This document shows positions 1 to 11,325 of a stretch of DNA of 64,000 bases, piece by piece. Where the stretch lies: positions 82,993,056 through 83,057,055 of the forward strand of contig CM049310.1 in assembly GCA_026874595.1 (NCBI GenBank), read 5' to 3'. The notes below the pieces were generated by a model. That model saw only the letters and a list, made by a program, of their open reading frames with translations, was not told the origin of the DNA and searched no databases. The DNA comes from Sipunculus nudus (Eukaryota > Annelida > Sipuncula > Golfingiida > Sipunculidae). A program made the position numbers and the translations under genes. Position 1 is the first letter of the stretch. The number at the start of each line of letters is the position of its first letter.

Positions 1-507
1 AAACGATTTTGATATGTCGCGATTGCGAGCATGTTTAATTTTAAGGGATTGCGTAGCGCACGGCAGGCTGGGAACCATGCTACCCACTCCAGCCACGTGT
101 TTCTTTCTATTTGTCAAAATGCACACGTGTAACCTTGTTTACTAACAGTGTGTACCTAAACAAGCTCTTGCCTACGTCACAGGGTGTTGTAACTTTTCTT
201 AGCAAGAATGAACTAAGTTTCATTAGTTTGTACCCAGAGAAAGCCAGAAACAACATATATTGTACAAATAGGATACAATAGCTGGGTTAAAACGGATTAT
301 TTCATTAAAAGAATATAAGTACCTTAGCTACCGTATACATTTTATCTGCCATAAAAAATGTCGCACTCTTTAAACGTTTCAAGAGTATATTTAAAATCGA
401 ATTGATCATAACCTGTTTTTTTTATATTTTCACCAAAGCGTTTATGTCAATCGCTATTAATATGATAACCACGCGGCCTTGGCACCATTCTTGTTTAAAA
501 TCTCTCA
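1..507. other. Unique AT-rich DNA, no gene seen
   Basis: I see no open frame with coding character, no RNA gene and no recognisable repeat in this stretch. Short frames are interrupted by AT-rich runs. Confidence 0.6.
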
Positions 508-756
508 CTGGTGTAAAGACTTCCGGCTACCCCCCAATTACTTTTACCCCCCGAAAATCGATTCCCGATTACCCCCCGGGGGTAGTCTGAACCTGACTTC
601 AGTTTATCCCCGCACTGTTCTGAAACCCTTTGCAGATTTAGCTAAGCAATAAATTTATATATCTTTTAACATAAAGATATGTTATTTCAATAATACATGT
701 GAAAGATACAACAATTAAAAATAGAATCAACATATGATTTTTTTTTCGCTACTTAT

Positions 757-1206
757 GAATTATTGTGTTTGCCTATATATTAGCGAGGCTGACATTTCGC
801 GATTTAGCGAGGATTTCAATCTCGCGATTGCACCATAACCCGTGAGATCTAATTACAGCAGTAGTTGTATTATTATAAAATAATACCTCAATCATTTCAG
901 TAAGACTCATTATATAATGCCTTGCGTAACAGTCGAAATATCTCCCGTGATAACTGCGTTTTACAATGATAATGTGTGTTTGTGTAGGCCAGTCCCGATA
1001 TGCAAAGATAATGTTGCTTATGGTTAATTAACCATGTTTTCCAAGGTGTTATAAACTTATCTGTTTGTGCATGTGTACTATTCCTTGTTGTTCATATAAT
1101 TTGTTTTAGTAATATTATTCCTGGGGGTTTCATAATCGCGAGTATTTCCCATTCGCTAAAATCGCGAAATTAAAATTCTCGCGAACAAAAAAGGCAACCA
1201 CAGTAT
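757..1206. mobile_element. Family A MITE (copy A1), nested in T1
   Basis: The left end contains TTGTGTTTGCC and TTAGCGAGG, and the right end is the inverted form, with CTCGCGAAC then GGCAACCACAGTAT. The element carries paired TCGCGA-type motifs near each end, as in the other A copies (14197, 27924, 31061, 54206, 63590). It is about 450 bp and non-coding. It interrupts T1, so it inserted after T1. Confidence 0.65.
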
Positions 1207-1539
1207 ATAAGACATTTTTTATATTAATGTTTGGTAATTTTTTATATTTTATATTAAAGAATCAAACTATTTCGAGAAGTCAAAGGGAATAAAAAGAAAA
1301 TCATAAATGAATAAACATAAATAAACATTTTTAAAGGGGTAATTTAGATTCTTAATTAAAATTCTCGCGAACAAAAAAGGCAACCACAGTATATAAGACA
1401 TTTTTTATATTAATGTTTGGTTATTTTTTATATTTTATATTAAAGAATCAAACTATTTCGAGAAGTCAAAGGGAATAAAAAGAAAATCATAAATGAATAA
1501 ACATAAATAAACATTTTTAAAGGGGTAATTTAGATTCTT
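1168..1539 (+). repeat. 186-bp tandem duplication
   Basis: Copies 1168-1353 and 1354-1539 are almost identical; by eye I see one substitution (GGTAATT against GGTTATT). The unit includes the right end of the A1 element and 150 bp of T1 DNA, so the duplication is younger than the A1 insertion. Confidence 0.95.
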
Positions 1540-1607
1540 AGGGGGTACTCTAAAATTTATTTCATGATCCAGGGGAAATCGGGGGTAATCTTAAATCTTT
1601 ACGCCGG

Positions 1608-2570
1608 ATCACGATTAAATAGTTTTGCCAGAGATAGGCACCATACGAAGCCTACATTGAAAGGGTCGGTTTCTGTGCGTGGGAAGTTCAAGAGTGCATG
1701 CAGGAATAAAGACAGAGAATGCCAAAGGTGATCGGGGCATAACACACAAGAAAATTCTCAAAGTTTTATTGCTGAGGTATTGTCCTGATGTTTTGAGTGA
1801 CGCGAAGCGTTGTCGTTGGACAAGAACTAAATGATCCAGTGATTCAAGCACGTATCCATCATGTCCATATCCTAAGCGACTTAGCCCGTAGTGGAACTCC
1901 TAATTAGGTCTTGTCACAAAACACCAAATGGCTCTCACTTAATTTCCTAGAAAGTGGCTTTGTCATCGATAATTCATTTCTAGATGTTGTTGTTGTAAAA
2001 CGCCTGATTAATCCCTGCCAGATTTGTAACCGATTCCAAACCAAACGCCAACACATGAGCCGAGAAAAAGCAAGCTAATTCTTTTATTTCACGCGCCAAA
2101 AACAACTGGTCCAATTTATTCTGTGGGTCTCCTCTATTTGGTAATATTCACCGATAAAATGGTGTAGTCATCAATATTTTATGGATTTAACACTGTTAGA
2201 TCATCAATAATAATTTGCATGATACCGGTGAGTATTTATTTTTTTTAATTTACTGGTGGTGTTTGTACAGAAATCAGTGAAATCAAAATCCACTAGCTCT
2301 CCATGGATTGTACTTTTGTTTTGAAATATTTTTTCTTGCATGCTAAATATATTTATTCGGTGAAATTACTTTCCTTTTCAGGTTACTGCCGTAAAAATCA
2401 TAGACTGGTGCTAATGACAAGGACGTCATCAGACCAACTACCGGAAGTGGCGTTTGTTGGCAGTTACCAAAGATGGTGACCAGTGTTGGTAAGTGTGGAA
2501 ATGGTCTAGTGTACCTTGTGTCATTGAAACATCGATAATGTTGCCTTTGATGGGCTGTAATTTTAGATGC
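1608..2570. other. Unique DNA, nothing assigned
   Basis: About 1 kb of ordinary mixed-composition sequence. Frames of 78 and 92 codons on the minus strand show no domain and no convincing splice signals. Confidence 0.5.
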
Positions 2571-3035
2571 CGTCAATATACGACTCAGCAGGCTCTCAAG
2601 CCTGTACCTGAGTCGTGACACAAGTCATAGGAGTGAACGCATGGCAACAGCCATCCATCGTTATCTATCAGTACCGTAATAAACATTAAAAATTATTAAC
2701 ATTATGTGGATAACACAAAAGAATACACGTGAGCTCAACAACCAAAGTGTTATTCCATCTCTATGGCAATAGGTCAATTGTTGTGTGGCGTACAATACGT
2801 ACGATTAGTTAAAACGGAATTTTCTCACACTTGTTAGCTGTTGTTCGACAGTACACAGACATATATAGCAATTGGTCTGGTTTATTTTAAGTGTAACCGT
2901 GAGACATTAGGCGTTGTCAAAAATGACGAAAATATTTGCATCCTTATAGAGAATGATAGTGCGGCCCTCCATACAAGATGTAAAAGCACTCTGACGTTGA
3001 TCGAGACCCCTATTGTCAGAGGGTTGTAATGGTGC
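2571..3035 (+). repeat. Family B hairpin element (copy B1)
   Basis: A dispersed non-coding repeat with a hairpin near each end. The 5' hairpin (2581-2615) pairs CGACTCAG with CTGAGTCG and CAGGCT with AGCCTG. The 3' hairpin pairs CTCTGAC with GTCAGAG and ends near 3022. The internal segment GTTGTCAAAAATGACG, followed by an octamer ATTTGCAT at 2934-2941, is shared with the other copies. No terminal inverted repeats or target duplications are evident, so class is unknown; a non-autonomous rolling-circle element is one possibility. Confidence 0.75.
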
Positions 3036-3238
3036 TATAATATTGTTCAGTTGACTGTAGTCTTTGCATATTCTGTCCGCCGGTACATCTGTTTACAGAG
3101 CATGCTTTGTAACCACTTGACTTAAATCCTTAATTTAGGCGCAGTCAGACATATCTGAAAGACAAACTTTCAGACAAGTGCGATGATAATTAGGTCACCA
3201 TATTATGATTTGTGAAAGTCTAAGGGGCAAGGCTTAAT

Positions 3239-3725
3239 CTAGCCGTGAATACACAACTCAGTAGGCATTTATATATGACTGGTAAGCCTACTTTGTTCGT
3301 GACACAAGTCATCCGGGGGATGGACTGCAACGGTCAACCATCCCGTTGCATCGATATCGTGGTAACAGCCGAAAATCTTAACATAAGCCTATGAATTAAC
3401 ACAAAATAATACATGCTATCTCACAAGTAAAAAGTAAAATTCCGTCTGTATGGTAACGCGTTATTTCCTGTGTCGGGTACAGGTTGGCCATCATCAAGCA
3501 AGTCAACAAACATATGGGATATTTACCAATATGCTGAGTTGCAATGGAATTTTGCTCGCACATGGTAGGGGTATTGGAAAGAATAGTATGCAAGCTAACG
3601 ATTGTTCTGGCTTATGTTACGTGACAATGTACTTGTAGACCATCAGGCTTTGTAAAAATGACGAAAATATTTGCTTCCAAATCGAGCGTTGCGGTCATCG
3701 ATACAAGATGGTCTAGAATCTATAC
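3239..3725 (+). repeat. Family B element (copy B2)
   Basis: It begins CTAGCCGTGAATACAC and matches B1, B3, B4 and B5 through the body, including AAAAATGACGAAAATATTTGC. The inner stem TAGGC/GCCTA of the 5' hairpin is kept but the outer stem has decayed. The 3' hairpin is lost or diverged. It lies 200 bp downstream of B1 in the same orientation. Confidence 0.7.
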
Positions 3726-3941
3726 TTTATTGTTACAATAATCTCGTTTGTTGAAATTTAGTAAATGAAAGCTTACCTGAAACACTGCAGGCAAACAACT
3801 GGCGCCCCCTAGTGTGGGTGCATGTGCACTGAACATATCGCTTTTCATTACAGATCTTCCTCATATTTATTATGGACGTGTCTCCATGCCTTGTTGTTTT
3901 TAAATATAAGATATTGCTAGAGCGTGAAAAATAACATATTT

Positions 3942-4190
3942 AGGGCCCCGCTTGAAAAGCGGGTTCCCTATAGTATTCGACCTGTCCGTCTGTCTGTCTG
4001 TCCGTCCGTCTGTCCGTCCGTCCGTCCGTCTGTCCACAAATTCTTTTCCGGATGATAACTCCAGTTAGGACTGACGCATTGAGTTCAAACAAAAATATGT
4101 ATTTACCATCAATTATGGAAGATCCCATCGATTTTCGGGTCCGGAGGTCAAATGTCAAAAAAGTTATTCACAGTTTGGAGTTAAATTTTA
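3942..4190. repeat. D-type repeat with (TCCG/TCTG)n tract (copy D1)
   Basis: A short hairpin, CCCGCTT with AAGCGGG at 3946-3962, precedes a TCCG/TCTG tetranucleotide tract at about 3982-4034. Downstream sequence (GATCCCATCGATTTTC, then GGTCAAATGTCA) resembles the other TCCG-associated repeats at 26.7 kb and 31.4 kb. Open frames here are repeats of the tetranucleotide and are not genes. Confidence 0.6.
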
Positions 4191-4432
4191 GGTCTCTCTT
4201 TCAGCAGGGCAGAAATCATAATTGTAACCATTATTGTTTGTTCCACCTTAACAGTAGGACAGGTCCACATGTCAACTGCAACGAGGAATGATATATATTG
4301 TCATAGTCAGCCATTTTTCTCTAAGTTATGTGGTAAAAACCATTACTAAACACCTAGTAAGGTTGCGCTCTCTTAGCAAATATGCATGCAAAAGGACACA
4401 CATTGTTAACATAAAAACTCGTAAAAAGTACT

Positions 4433-5322
4433 TCATATAAGGTCCCCAGCTGTACTTGCACAATTCACAAGGTACAGGGTGCAACATTAAGTCAAGTTGT
4501 CATTTCCTTCAACAAACTCCAAACCAAAGGGCAAGCATATGTAGCATTCAGTCGTGTAACCTCAAACCTCAATTTCAAACCACATTCCATTAAGACAGAG
4601 TGTGCAGTATTAGAAGAAATACTTAGAGTGCAACAACACAATCAAGCCACCCTCATTACTGACAAGATCCTTCCCTTGCAGGAAACTGTCATCCGTTTGT
4701 GATTTTTCTATTCTCCGTCACTCGATCCTGCACTCATTAATGACTTTATTCATGATCCATATATTCAAACATCTTCTGTTTTGGCGGTAACTGAAACATG
4801 GCAACTCACTGATAATTTCACCACTTCCTGGGTATAGAAACTCGATATCCTGTGCCAGAATATCACATCATGGTGGAGGTGCAGTTCTCTGCTCACGTGG
4901 AAGATGTTCATTGCAAAAACTACCTCTACAGAATTATTCCAAATTGATGCAGTAGCAGCAAATCTTATCATACAAAAACAACAAGAAACAACTACGATTC
5001 AGTTGTTACTCATGTATTGTCCACCAAGAACTCCATTATATGAAATCAGTGATTGCATTAAAAACTTTATCAATATGCAAGGAGGATCACAAGGTATCAT
5101 TGCAGGTGATTTCAACATTGACCTGACCAAAAACTTGTCAAAGAACAAGTCATAAACCAGTTGCAAACCTTAGGGTTCACCCAGGTTACAACTGGCTCAA
5201 TGCACCACAGTGGCTCTCATTTTGTCCATGTTTGGACAAATCTATCTCCACTTCCAACATCTCAAGGAATTTGGACCTATTATAGTGACCATCAACAAAT
5301 TAACATTGATATTCATATGTAG
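4433..5322 (+). pseudogene. Helentron relic: PIF1-type helicase C-terminus plus endonuclease
   Basis: This is the decayed 3' coding end of a rolling-circle transposon. From 4439 the frame reads VPSCTCTIHKVQGATL, then GQAYVAFSRVTS, the final motifs of Helitron/PIF1 helicases. That frame ends at TGA 4700-4702 and continues in the same frame into FYSPSLDPALINDF and VLAVTETW, the start of an exonuclease-endonuclease-phosphatase domain. It stops again at TAG 4835. A shifted frame gives HHGGGAVLC near 4866, the first frame resumes at 4904-5155 with YCPPRTPL and AGDFNIDL, and a further shift at about 5146-5319 gives HHSGSHFVHVW and YYSDHQQI. The GDFN and SDH motifs are the metal-binding and catalytic residues of this nuclease fold. 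A helicase followed by this nuclease is typical of Helentrons. Upstream Rep and most of the helicase are missing. Two stops and at least two frameshifts show it is dead. A LINE endonuclease alone would not explain the helicase motif. Confidence 0.85.
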
Positions 5323-7454
5323 TCATTCTACACAACACAGCGCATCTGTAGACCCAAGCCCAAGAACAGCTGAATCTCAGTTCAAGAGAATGACCATTTT
5401 ATCACTACTAACCAGCAGCTGACTCTCTCTTATACTACAAGGTTCACGTACAGACTCAAGCCTCACATATAATAAGGCCAATTCAACATACAAATACTGT
5501 AAAAATAGTTGACATCAGCCAAGACTTTAACCAAGAATAATTGGCACAGGTAATACACAAATACAGAAACTAAAAATGCATGCAATTCTTTTACATTATC
5601 ATTTTGATAGCTTTGAACATTTTCACTTTACCATATCTTTTCCTCCAGTTTATACATGTCAGCTGTTCTTTACAGGTTCGTTAATTATCAAATATCACCC
5701 TTATCAGCCCATGCTACCAAAGTACACCAAATTCACAGTACTTCAATTTATAATGACTGCATCTTTTGCGGGGCCCTTTCTGACCTGTCAGTTTTCTAGT
5801 GCTTCATTCAGCCCAGTCTGTTGCATAAGAAATTGATCTCGTATTAAAGGATTCCCATGATGTCTCAGGCGAAAGTAACAAATGGGTTTTCATTAAAGGA
5901 TTAACGTTAAATTTAGTATTTTCCTCTAATCCCCTATGCAAAATTTCAAAGCTTATATTTGTTAATTAATCACATTAATTAAATAGATTTCATAGCCTGT
6001 TTAAGTTAATAAAGTGGGGATAGTCAGTGTCACCCGTGCTTATGAATCAAGCTTGACTGTACAAAAGTTCTTCCGGCTGCACCAGCCAATCATTTCTCCT
6101 CCATCTACACGAGAAACTGCATATCGGTTTACTTGCATTCGTATAAGGCTGTTAACTATGCGTCATATCTCATTACGCCTATACTGTATTTATACGTATT
6201 AATACCTAGACCTTGACACATTCATTTACACCTTAAGTACAGCTATCGTACGTTACGGTGCTTTTATCCATAATTTTAATCAAACGGCTTTTCACCTCTC
6301 TGCTGCGTATATATACATCATACAAATCTACTTACGACACTTGTTTCCGTTCTCAGTTAAATTTACATAAAAGGGACATAATCAGGAGCAATATTATGCC
6401 TATTCTTTCCCTCTATCAGTGCAGTTTTGCTTTATACAAAAGTTTCCCAGCAAAACCAACCCAGCACACAGTCTAAGTACCTCGCATATGGCTGTTTAAC
6501 ACTTTGTTATAGCTCTGCGTGTTGGTAAACACAGTTAAATCGTGTCTGTTTACAATAACTAGGCCGTGTGACCAGAGGTCCGATTGTTAGCCGCAAAACG
6601 TGGTAATTCAGCCAGCGGGAACATGTATTACATTTTTTTTGGGCCAAGTCAGTCAAGGCCTTTCCTGATTGCCACGTCTTGTGGCTCCGCGAAGCACACG
6701 GCCCCACGCGCTGTGTTTATGCTGACACCTGTGATCGTGCTCGGTCTACTGTTTTTAATTCTCGTATACAGAAGTAAGCGAACGGTTTCAAGGCAATATT
6801 GTGGCAGGTACATATTTATTTTAACGGGAAGAAGCTATTTTTCGTGTTAATTCAACATGCTTTATAGGTGATTTGGCCCCTTTAAACATACCGTGATTCA
6901 TACTGTCATTGTCAGTGATGATAGTAAAGACATTATGTTTTTATTCCAGTATGTCTATGTTTTTACAGTTTATAGGCACCTAATGTGAATAGAGAATTGT
7001 ATTCTGATTAACGTTACCCTTAGATTTAAAAATATAATAATTATGAAAACTTTCGTATAAAATAATATTTATTAACGTACAAGCGTCCAAGTACTGGATA
7101 GAGTGATCTTCATGATGGTATATATATTTTCAACCTATGTACGTCTCTAGCATTTCTCTATCTACCCTAAAACTTAAATTCAAACTTTGATTCAATATAT
7201 AAATTTAAAATAGACACTTAAGAGGAAAAACTAAAATTATATTTTGAGATAATGTCATGTATTTTAATATCAGGCCAAGAAAAAATGGCTGACTGTTACT
7301 GTTTGCTTAAATAAATTGACCTTTTAATTTTTTAATGTGACAAAATTATGTAAAAAAAAACATTGAATATATTTAAGATATAGTGGTTTTCTAACAATAA
7401 TGATACATTAATTGTATTTTATTCTAATTTCAATATTTCTTTGGTCGAAAAAAG
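5323..7454. other. Non-coding DNA downstream of the Helentron relic
   Basis: About 2.1 kb with no gene I can support. The first few hundred bases may still belong to the Helentron 3' region, but I cannot find a terminal hairpin or a defined end. An 86-codon frame at 5576-5836 has no recognisable domain. Confidence 0.45.
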
Positions 7455-7487
7455 CGGACCCCCCCCCCCCCCCTAAAACTGCCCCTG
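7455..7487. repeat. Orphan poly-C MITE end
   Basis: A run of Cs followed by AAAACTGCCCCTG resembles the right end of the MITE at 33458-33664, which ends in a C run, TAAATCCG and CCCCTG. No matching left end is seen upstream. Confidence 0.45.
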
Positions 7488-7690
7488 ATTATGTTTTTTA
7501 TAGGCGGTTTTGTTTTTGGACTAAACATTTGCATTTTTTTTTTCATTATTCATGAAATAGACATGAAATAGACGCCAGAGCGGCTCGTCGAATCATGGTC
7601 TGTGTAAACTTCCACGTAGTATAAAGATGTGTGAAAACATGTTCAAGATTGCTTTCATTTTGTCAATAACGACCACCAGTAGGTGCGGGA

Positions 7691-8262
7691 CTAGCCGTGA
7701 ATGCACGACTCAGTAGGCATTTTTACTGGACTGGTAAGCCTAAACTGAGTCGTGATACATGCCATACGGAGGAATGCATTCCAGCTGTCTTGCATCATGT
7801 TGCATTTATATGGTGGTAAACAGCCCGTAATCTTTACATTGGGTTACTTATGATGAATTAAAACAAAATAATACATGTGAACTCACAACCATTACTAAAA
7901 ACTCGTCTCTATTGTAACGAGTTTTTGTACACGTCGGCTATCGTCCAGTAACCCGTGCGACCATGCATGTATTCATGCGGTCAGAAATTCAACAAACATG
8001 CAGAGGGATTTACTAATATGCTAGTTAAAATAGAATTCTTCTCGCTCATGTTAGGTATTTTTCAGAACGTATACTAAACAAGCTGACGATCGGTCTTGTT
8101 TATGTCAAGTGACAGCGTATTTGTAGTCCATGAGGCGTTGTCAAACGTGACGAAAATATTTGCATCCTTATAGAGCTTACGTGCGGTCCTCGTTGAAAGA
8201 TGTAATGGCACTCTGACGCTAATACTTGTAGTCTCTCTAATGTCAGAGGACCGTAATGACGC
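7691..8262 (+). repeat. Family B hairpin element (copy B3)
   Basis: The best preserved copy. It starts CTAGCCGTGAATGCACGACTC. The 5' hairpin pairs CGACTCAG with CTGAGTCG (with an AA bulge) and TAGGC with GCCTA. The 3' hairpin pairs CTCTGAC with GTCAGAG, ending near 8248. A perfect octamer ATTTGCAT lies at 8158-8165 in the conserved internal segment. Confidence 0.8.
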
Positions 8263-8526
8263 TAATGCGGAACCAAAACGAGGCGTGTGGGGGGGGGGCT
8301 TTTGCTCTCTCGACCACCATTTGTTTAAAAAACCTGTGAATTATGGCAAATGAATTTGTCCAGAATATCAAATTTACAAATTATCCAGTAATACACGGAT
8401 ATCTAACAAGATCATGATAACTGACAATCAGGAATGAAAAAGTTGATGGTTTAATTGAAGCGTAGTGATTTCATAAAGCCCACTGTTTGCACAATGGATT
8501 TGTTAATTACACTGCCAATTTACTGC

Positions 8527-8871
8527 CTCCGTCAGGATAGTATGCTTTTATTCCCGTCCATTTGTTTGTGTGTGTGTTTGTGCGGTGTTTATGAGATTGT
8601 TCACAACATAACTTACGCAATAATGAACATAATCTTATGAAATTTTCAGGGATTTTCGTGAATGGACCAGTAAAAAATCTGTTGGATTTTGGTGTGCATA
8701 TGGTTCATAATCCGGATCCAGGAACAACATCAAGGAATATTAAGAAATGAAAAGTCACTTTTGCACGAATTAACTTGGAATATGGGCAGAATAAGTGAAT
8801 ACAAAACATGAGAGCATTACAGAACCGGGACCATCACATGACGGAGGCTTGCATTCCTTAGACTGCAGTTT
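8527..8871 (-). mobile_element. Family C element (copy C1)
   Basis: It contains CCTCCGTCAGGATAG and ATTCCCGTCC, GATCCAGGAAC, and ends GACGGAGGCTTGCATTCC then CTGCAG. The right end is the inverted form of the left ends at 39787 and 40514 (TGCATTC, then CAAGCCTCCGCC). It is a short inverted-repeat element without coding capacity. Confidence 0.65.
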
Positions 8872-9340
8872 CCTAGTTGTTTATAACATTGATATTGCTT
8901 TCAAAGGATAATTCACAAAGAATCTGATCGTAAAACAGAAAATTGACCACGGTCCGTGAATATCGAAATTCGTACCTAGCGGGAGCTTTTTCACCTCTTA
9001 CACAAGAGACTAAGGCAGATTGGGAGGCCTGTTTAATATATGTTAGAAAGCAATCACTGTAATTGCAGCGCTGTGTTTCCCTTTTTCCATTAACATTTAT
9101 ACACGATTCCTCAGTCAAGAACTGATGGAAAAAACGCATTTTAATTTAGCCGACTTTACAAAAAATAGTTCCTAGTTTTATGCTGAATTTTTTGAAAGGT
9201 CGATAAAAATTAAACTGCGATATGGCATTCTTAATTATCAGAGGTACCTAGATCAAGCCCATTTAGCTCCCTGGGAGAGTTTGGCTAGGTACCATGTTGT
9301 AAGTGTACAGAAAGAACTTGTCCCTATATAAACTAGGAAT
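8872..9340. other. Unique DNA, nothing assigned
   Basis: No repeat relation or gene seen. A minus-strand 88-codon frame at 8873-9139 has no domain I recognise. Confidence 0.45.
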
Positions 9341-9750
9341 ATGCATTCGCACAAATGCAGACCTCCGACATATGTGTGTGTGGGGGGGGGGGGGGGGGGG
9401 TCCTTAATGCGGGGTACTCCACAATCCATGTTTTCGTTCACTTATTTGCCAATATTTCCAGGTTAATTGGTGTATATGTTCACTAACAAGTGTTTGCATT
9501 CACTTATTTGGCCCATATTCCAATGTTCAATCGGGCATATGTGAATTAACATTGTGAGTATTACTGGTCCTTCCTGAATCAGGATCATGAGCATGAACCA
9601 CACCAAAATCTAACTTTCCATTGGCCCATTCCCAAGATGCCCTGAAAGTTTCATCGGGTACCGTTCATAATTGCGCATATCGTGCACAAATATACACACA
9701 CACGAACGGGAATAAAAAGCATACCATCCGCAACTAGAAAGTAGACAGAG
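9341..9750 (+). mobile_element. Family C element (copy C2) with G19 tract
   Basis: The left end GCAGACCTCCGAC and the body (CACTTATTTGGCCCA, CCTGAATCAGGATCATGAG, CATTGGCCCATTCCC, CACACACACGAACGGG) match C4, C5 and C8. A run of 19 G at 9382-9400 splits the left part. Confidence 0.65.
9382..9400 (+). repeat. Homopolymer G19
   Basis: Nineteen consecutive G after a short TGTGTG run, inside element C2. It could fold as a G-quadruplex, or its length could be affected by sequencing error. Confidence 0.9.
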
Positions 9751-10303
9751 TATTCGTCAGATTTACCAATCGAACTTTTTTGTTCGCTACATTGGTAGGA
9801 TCAAAGGTGAGCTCTGCTCACTACAACGCAGGCGGCACTAAATATGGGTGAATGGATAGCATAAACATTGTCTTTATCTACCTTGAAACGGCAAAATAAC
9901 CATTCCATTTTTTTAAAGGGGGAGGGGGGGGCGTTAACCTTAGCCTTAAACAAATTTCATGAAATCCGTTCAAAATGTATTGTGTGTATATATAGTTCCT
10001 AATAGACATCCAAGCCATGAGCAAACCAACTAAATAACTAACCAACCAATGGAGATTTGTAGGATAAACATTTTAGTTAACATTAGTGTAGAGAGGAAAT
10101 CAATTCATGTCAGCGCTTTATACCATTCGGGATGAAACATATAGTTTAACTTGGAAGTGATAAAAAAATATTCGTCGACGAAACCCTATACATTTGACTC
10201 TGTGGTGCGTTGTAGTTATTGGAAAATATTGCCATCTATCGTTAATGATGTAGCAATATACAGTCTTTTTGCAAAAAGATATACAATGAAATCGTTCATA
10301 CTA
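9751..10303. other. Unique DNA, nothing assigned
   Basis: No gene. A short G-rich run lies near 9918-9931. Confidence 0.45.
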
Positions 10304-10403
10304 CAGTTGAGCGCCGTTTTTCAGAATGCTGAATTTCCGAAAATTTGTTTTTCCGAAAGAATAACTTGTCCCCCGACGCTTTCGGAAAAACGGCGCTCTA
10401 CTG
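10304..10403. mobile_element. 100-bp pogo/Tc1-like MITE
   Basis: The left end CAGTTGAGCGCCGTTTTTC and the right end, inverted, CAGTAGAGCGCCGTTTTTC differ by one base. The left is preceded by TA and the right followed by CA, close to the TA duplication of Tc1/mariner/pogo elements. The interior also holds mirrored TCCGAAA motifs. The 121-codon frame across it is not a gene. Confidence 0.7.
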
Positions 10404-10869
10404 CACTTTTATTTAATGGTGCTTATAGGTTTTTGGCAATTATAATTAAATATTCATATTTTTGTTCAGTAAATGACAATGATAAAAATGATGAGGCCTC
10501 AGGCGACAGAGAATGAAATGTTTGATTAAGACTTATTAGTTTTATACTACCTTTTGGACGCCTTTTCGTGTAACGAAATTAACTTTAAATTAACTATGTA
10601 TTTATGGCACCATAAAATATTCAGTACCGTTATAGGTCGTTACATCTCCTCTTTTAAATCACATAGCCAATTAAGTTTTCCGTAAAATAATATAAATTTG
10701 ATAATCTTACTATAATACAAAATTTTTACAAAATAAAAATGGTTTCTTGTCAAATTTCTTCTTTTTGCTTATTTTCCGACAAACAAACAAGTTTTGCAAG
10801 GAGGGTGTCAGATTTGAGTGATGAAATATTTGCACACCTTCATAAAACAACAAGCTAACATGGACATTG

Positions 10870-10993
10870 TTACGAAGACAAATTGTTCAGGGGAAAATAT
10901 GGGGCCGATCCGGGATTCGAACCCATAACGGTGGCGCACAAGTCCGGCGTACCGACCGCTTCGCTCGCAAAGCGCTTTTATTACCCCGTAACA
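10870..10993 (-). repeat. tRNA-derived SINE head (locus L1, copy a)
   Basis: On the minus strand this carries a B box GGGTTCGAATCCC and a decayed A-box region GCGAAGCGGTCGGTACG. It matches the copies at 11191, 29474 and 29736. The acceptor stem does not pair, so it is a SINE head and not a working tRNA gene. Confidence 0.75.
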
Positions 10994-10999
10994 CACCCT

Positions 11000-11149
11000 C
11001 TCTTAAGAGCGTTCTGCTATCAGAACAAGACTAATTATCCCAGGAGTCACACTTTGGTGAGCTTATTCACACCCCTCTTAAGAGCGTTCTGCTATCAGAA
11101 CAAGACTAATTTCCCAGGAGTCACACTCTGGTGAGCTTATTCCCTGGGC
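11000..11149 (-). repeat. Duplicated 75-bp SINE body/spacer
   Basis: Two tandem units, starting at 11000 and 11075, share CTCTTAAGAGCGTTCTGC and CAGGAGTCACAC. A single diverged copy of the same unit, in inverse orientation, separates the two SINE heads at 29626-29735. Confidence 0.85.
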
Positions 11150-11190
11150 CACAAAGTTAACCTTAACGTTAGACAAGCCCCCATTTTTTT

Positions 11191-11325
11191 ACGAAGACTA
11201 ATTGTTCAGGGGAAAATATGGGGCCGATCCGGGATTCGAACCCATAACGGTGGCGCCCAAGTCCGGCGGACCAACCGCTTCGCTAGCAAGCAGTTCGGTT
11301 CGCTTTTATGTCACCCCATAACAAC
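11191..11325 (-). repeat. tRNA-derived SINE head (locus L1, copy b)
   Basis: On the minus strand it has an A box of form TAGCGAAGCGGTTGG and a B box GGGTTCGAATCCC, followed by GGATCGGCCC. With copy a and the duplicated 75-bp unit it forms a head-body-head array. Confidence 0.8.

Larger units (their letters stand above)
508..1607. mobile_element. T-family TIR element (copy T1)
   Basis: The left end reads CTGGTGTAAAGACTTCCGG followed by a C-rich run. The right end, reverse complemented, reads CCGGCGTAAAGATTTAAG followed by ATTACCCCC. These are imperfect terminal inverted repeats of about 27 bases. The interior holds a family A MITE (757-1206) and a tandem duplication (1168-1539). A second, diverged copy sits at 14796-15255. 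No transposase is encoded, so this is a non-autonomous DNA element; the superfamily cannot be assigned. No clear target-site duplication is visible. Confidence 0.6.

Noticed and set aside
4904-5155. Fragment of a LINE ORF2 endonuclease
   Set aside because: The GDFNID motif alone would fit, but the in-frame helicase motif just upstream fits a Helentron better.
10151-10516. 121-codon frame
   Set aside because: It spans both ends of a pogo-like MITE and has no domain.
10870-11325. Possible functional tRNA genes on the minus strand
   Set aside because: B boxes are good, but acceptor and anticodon stems do not pair and the units recur as a repeat, so they are SINE heads.
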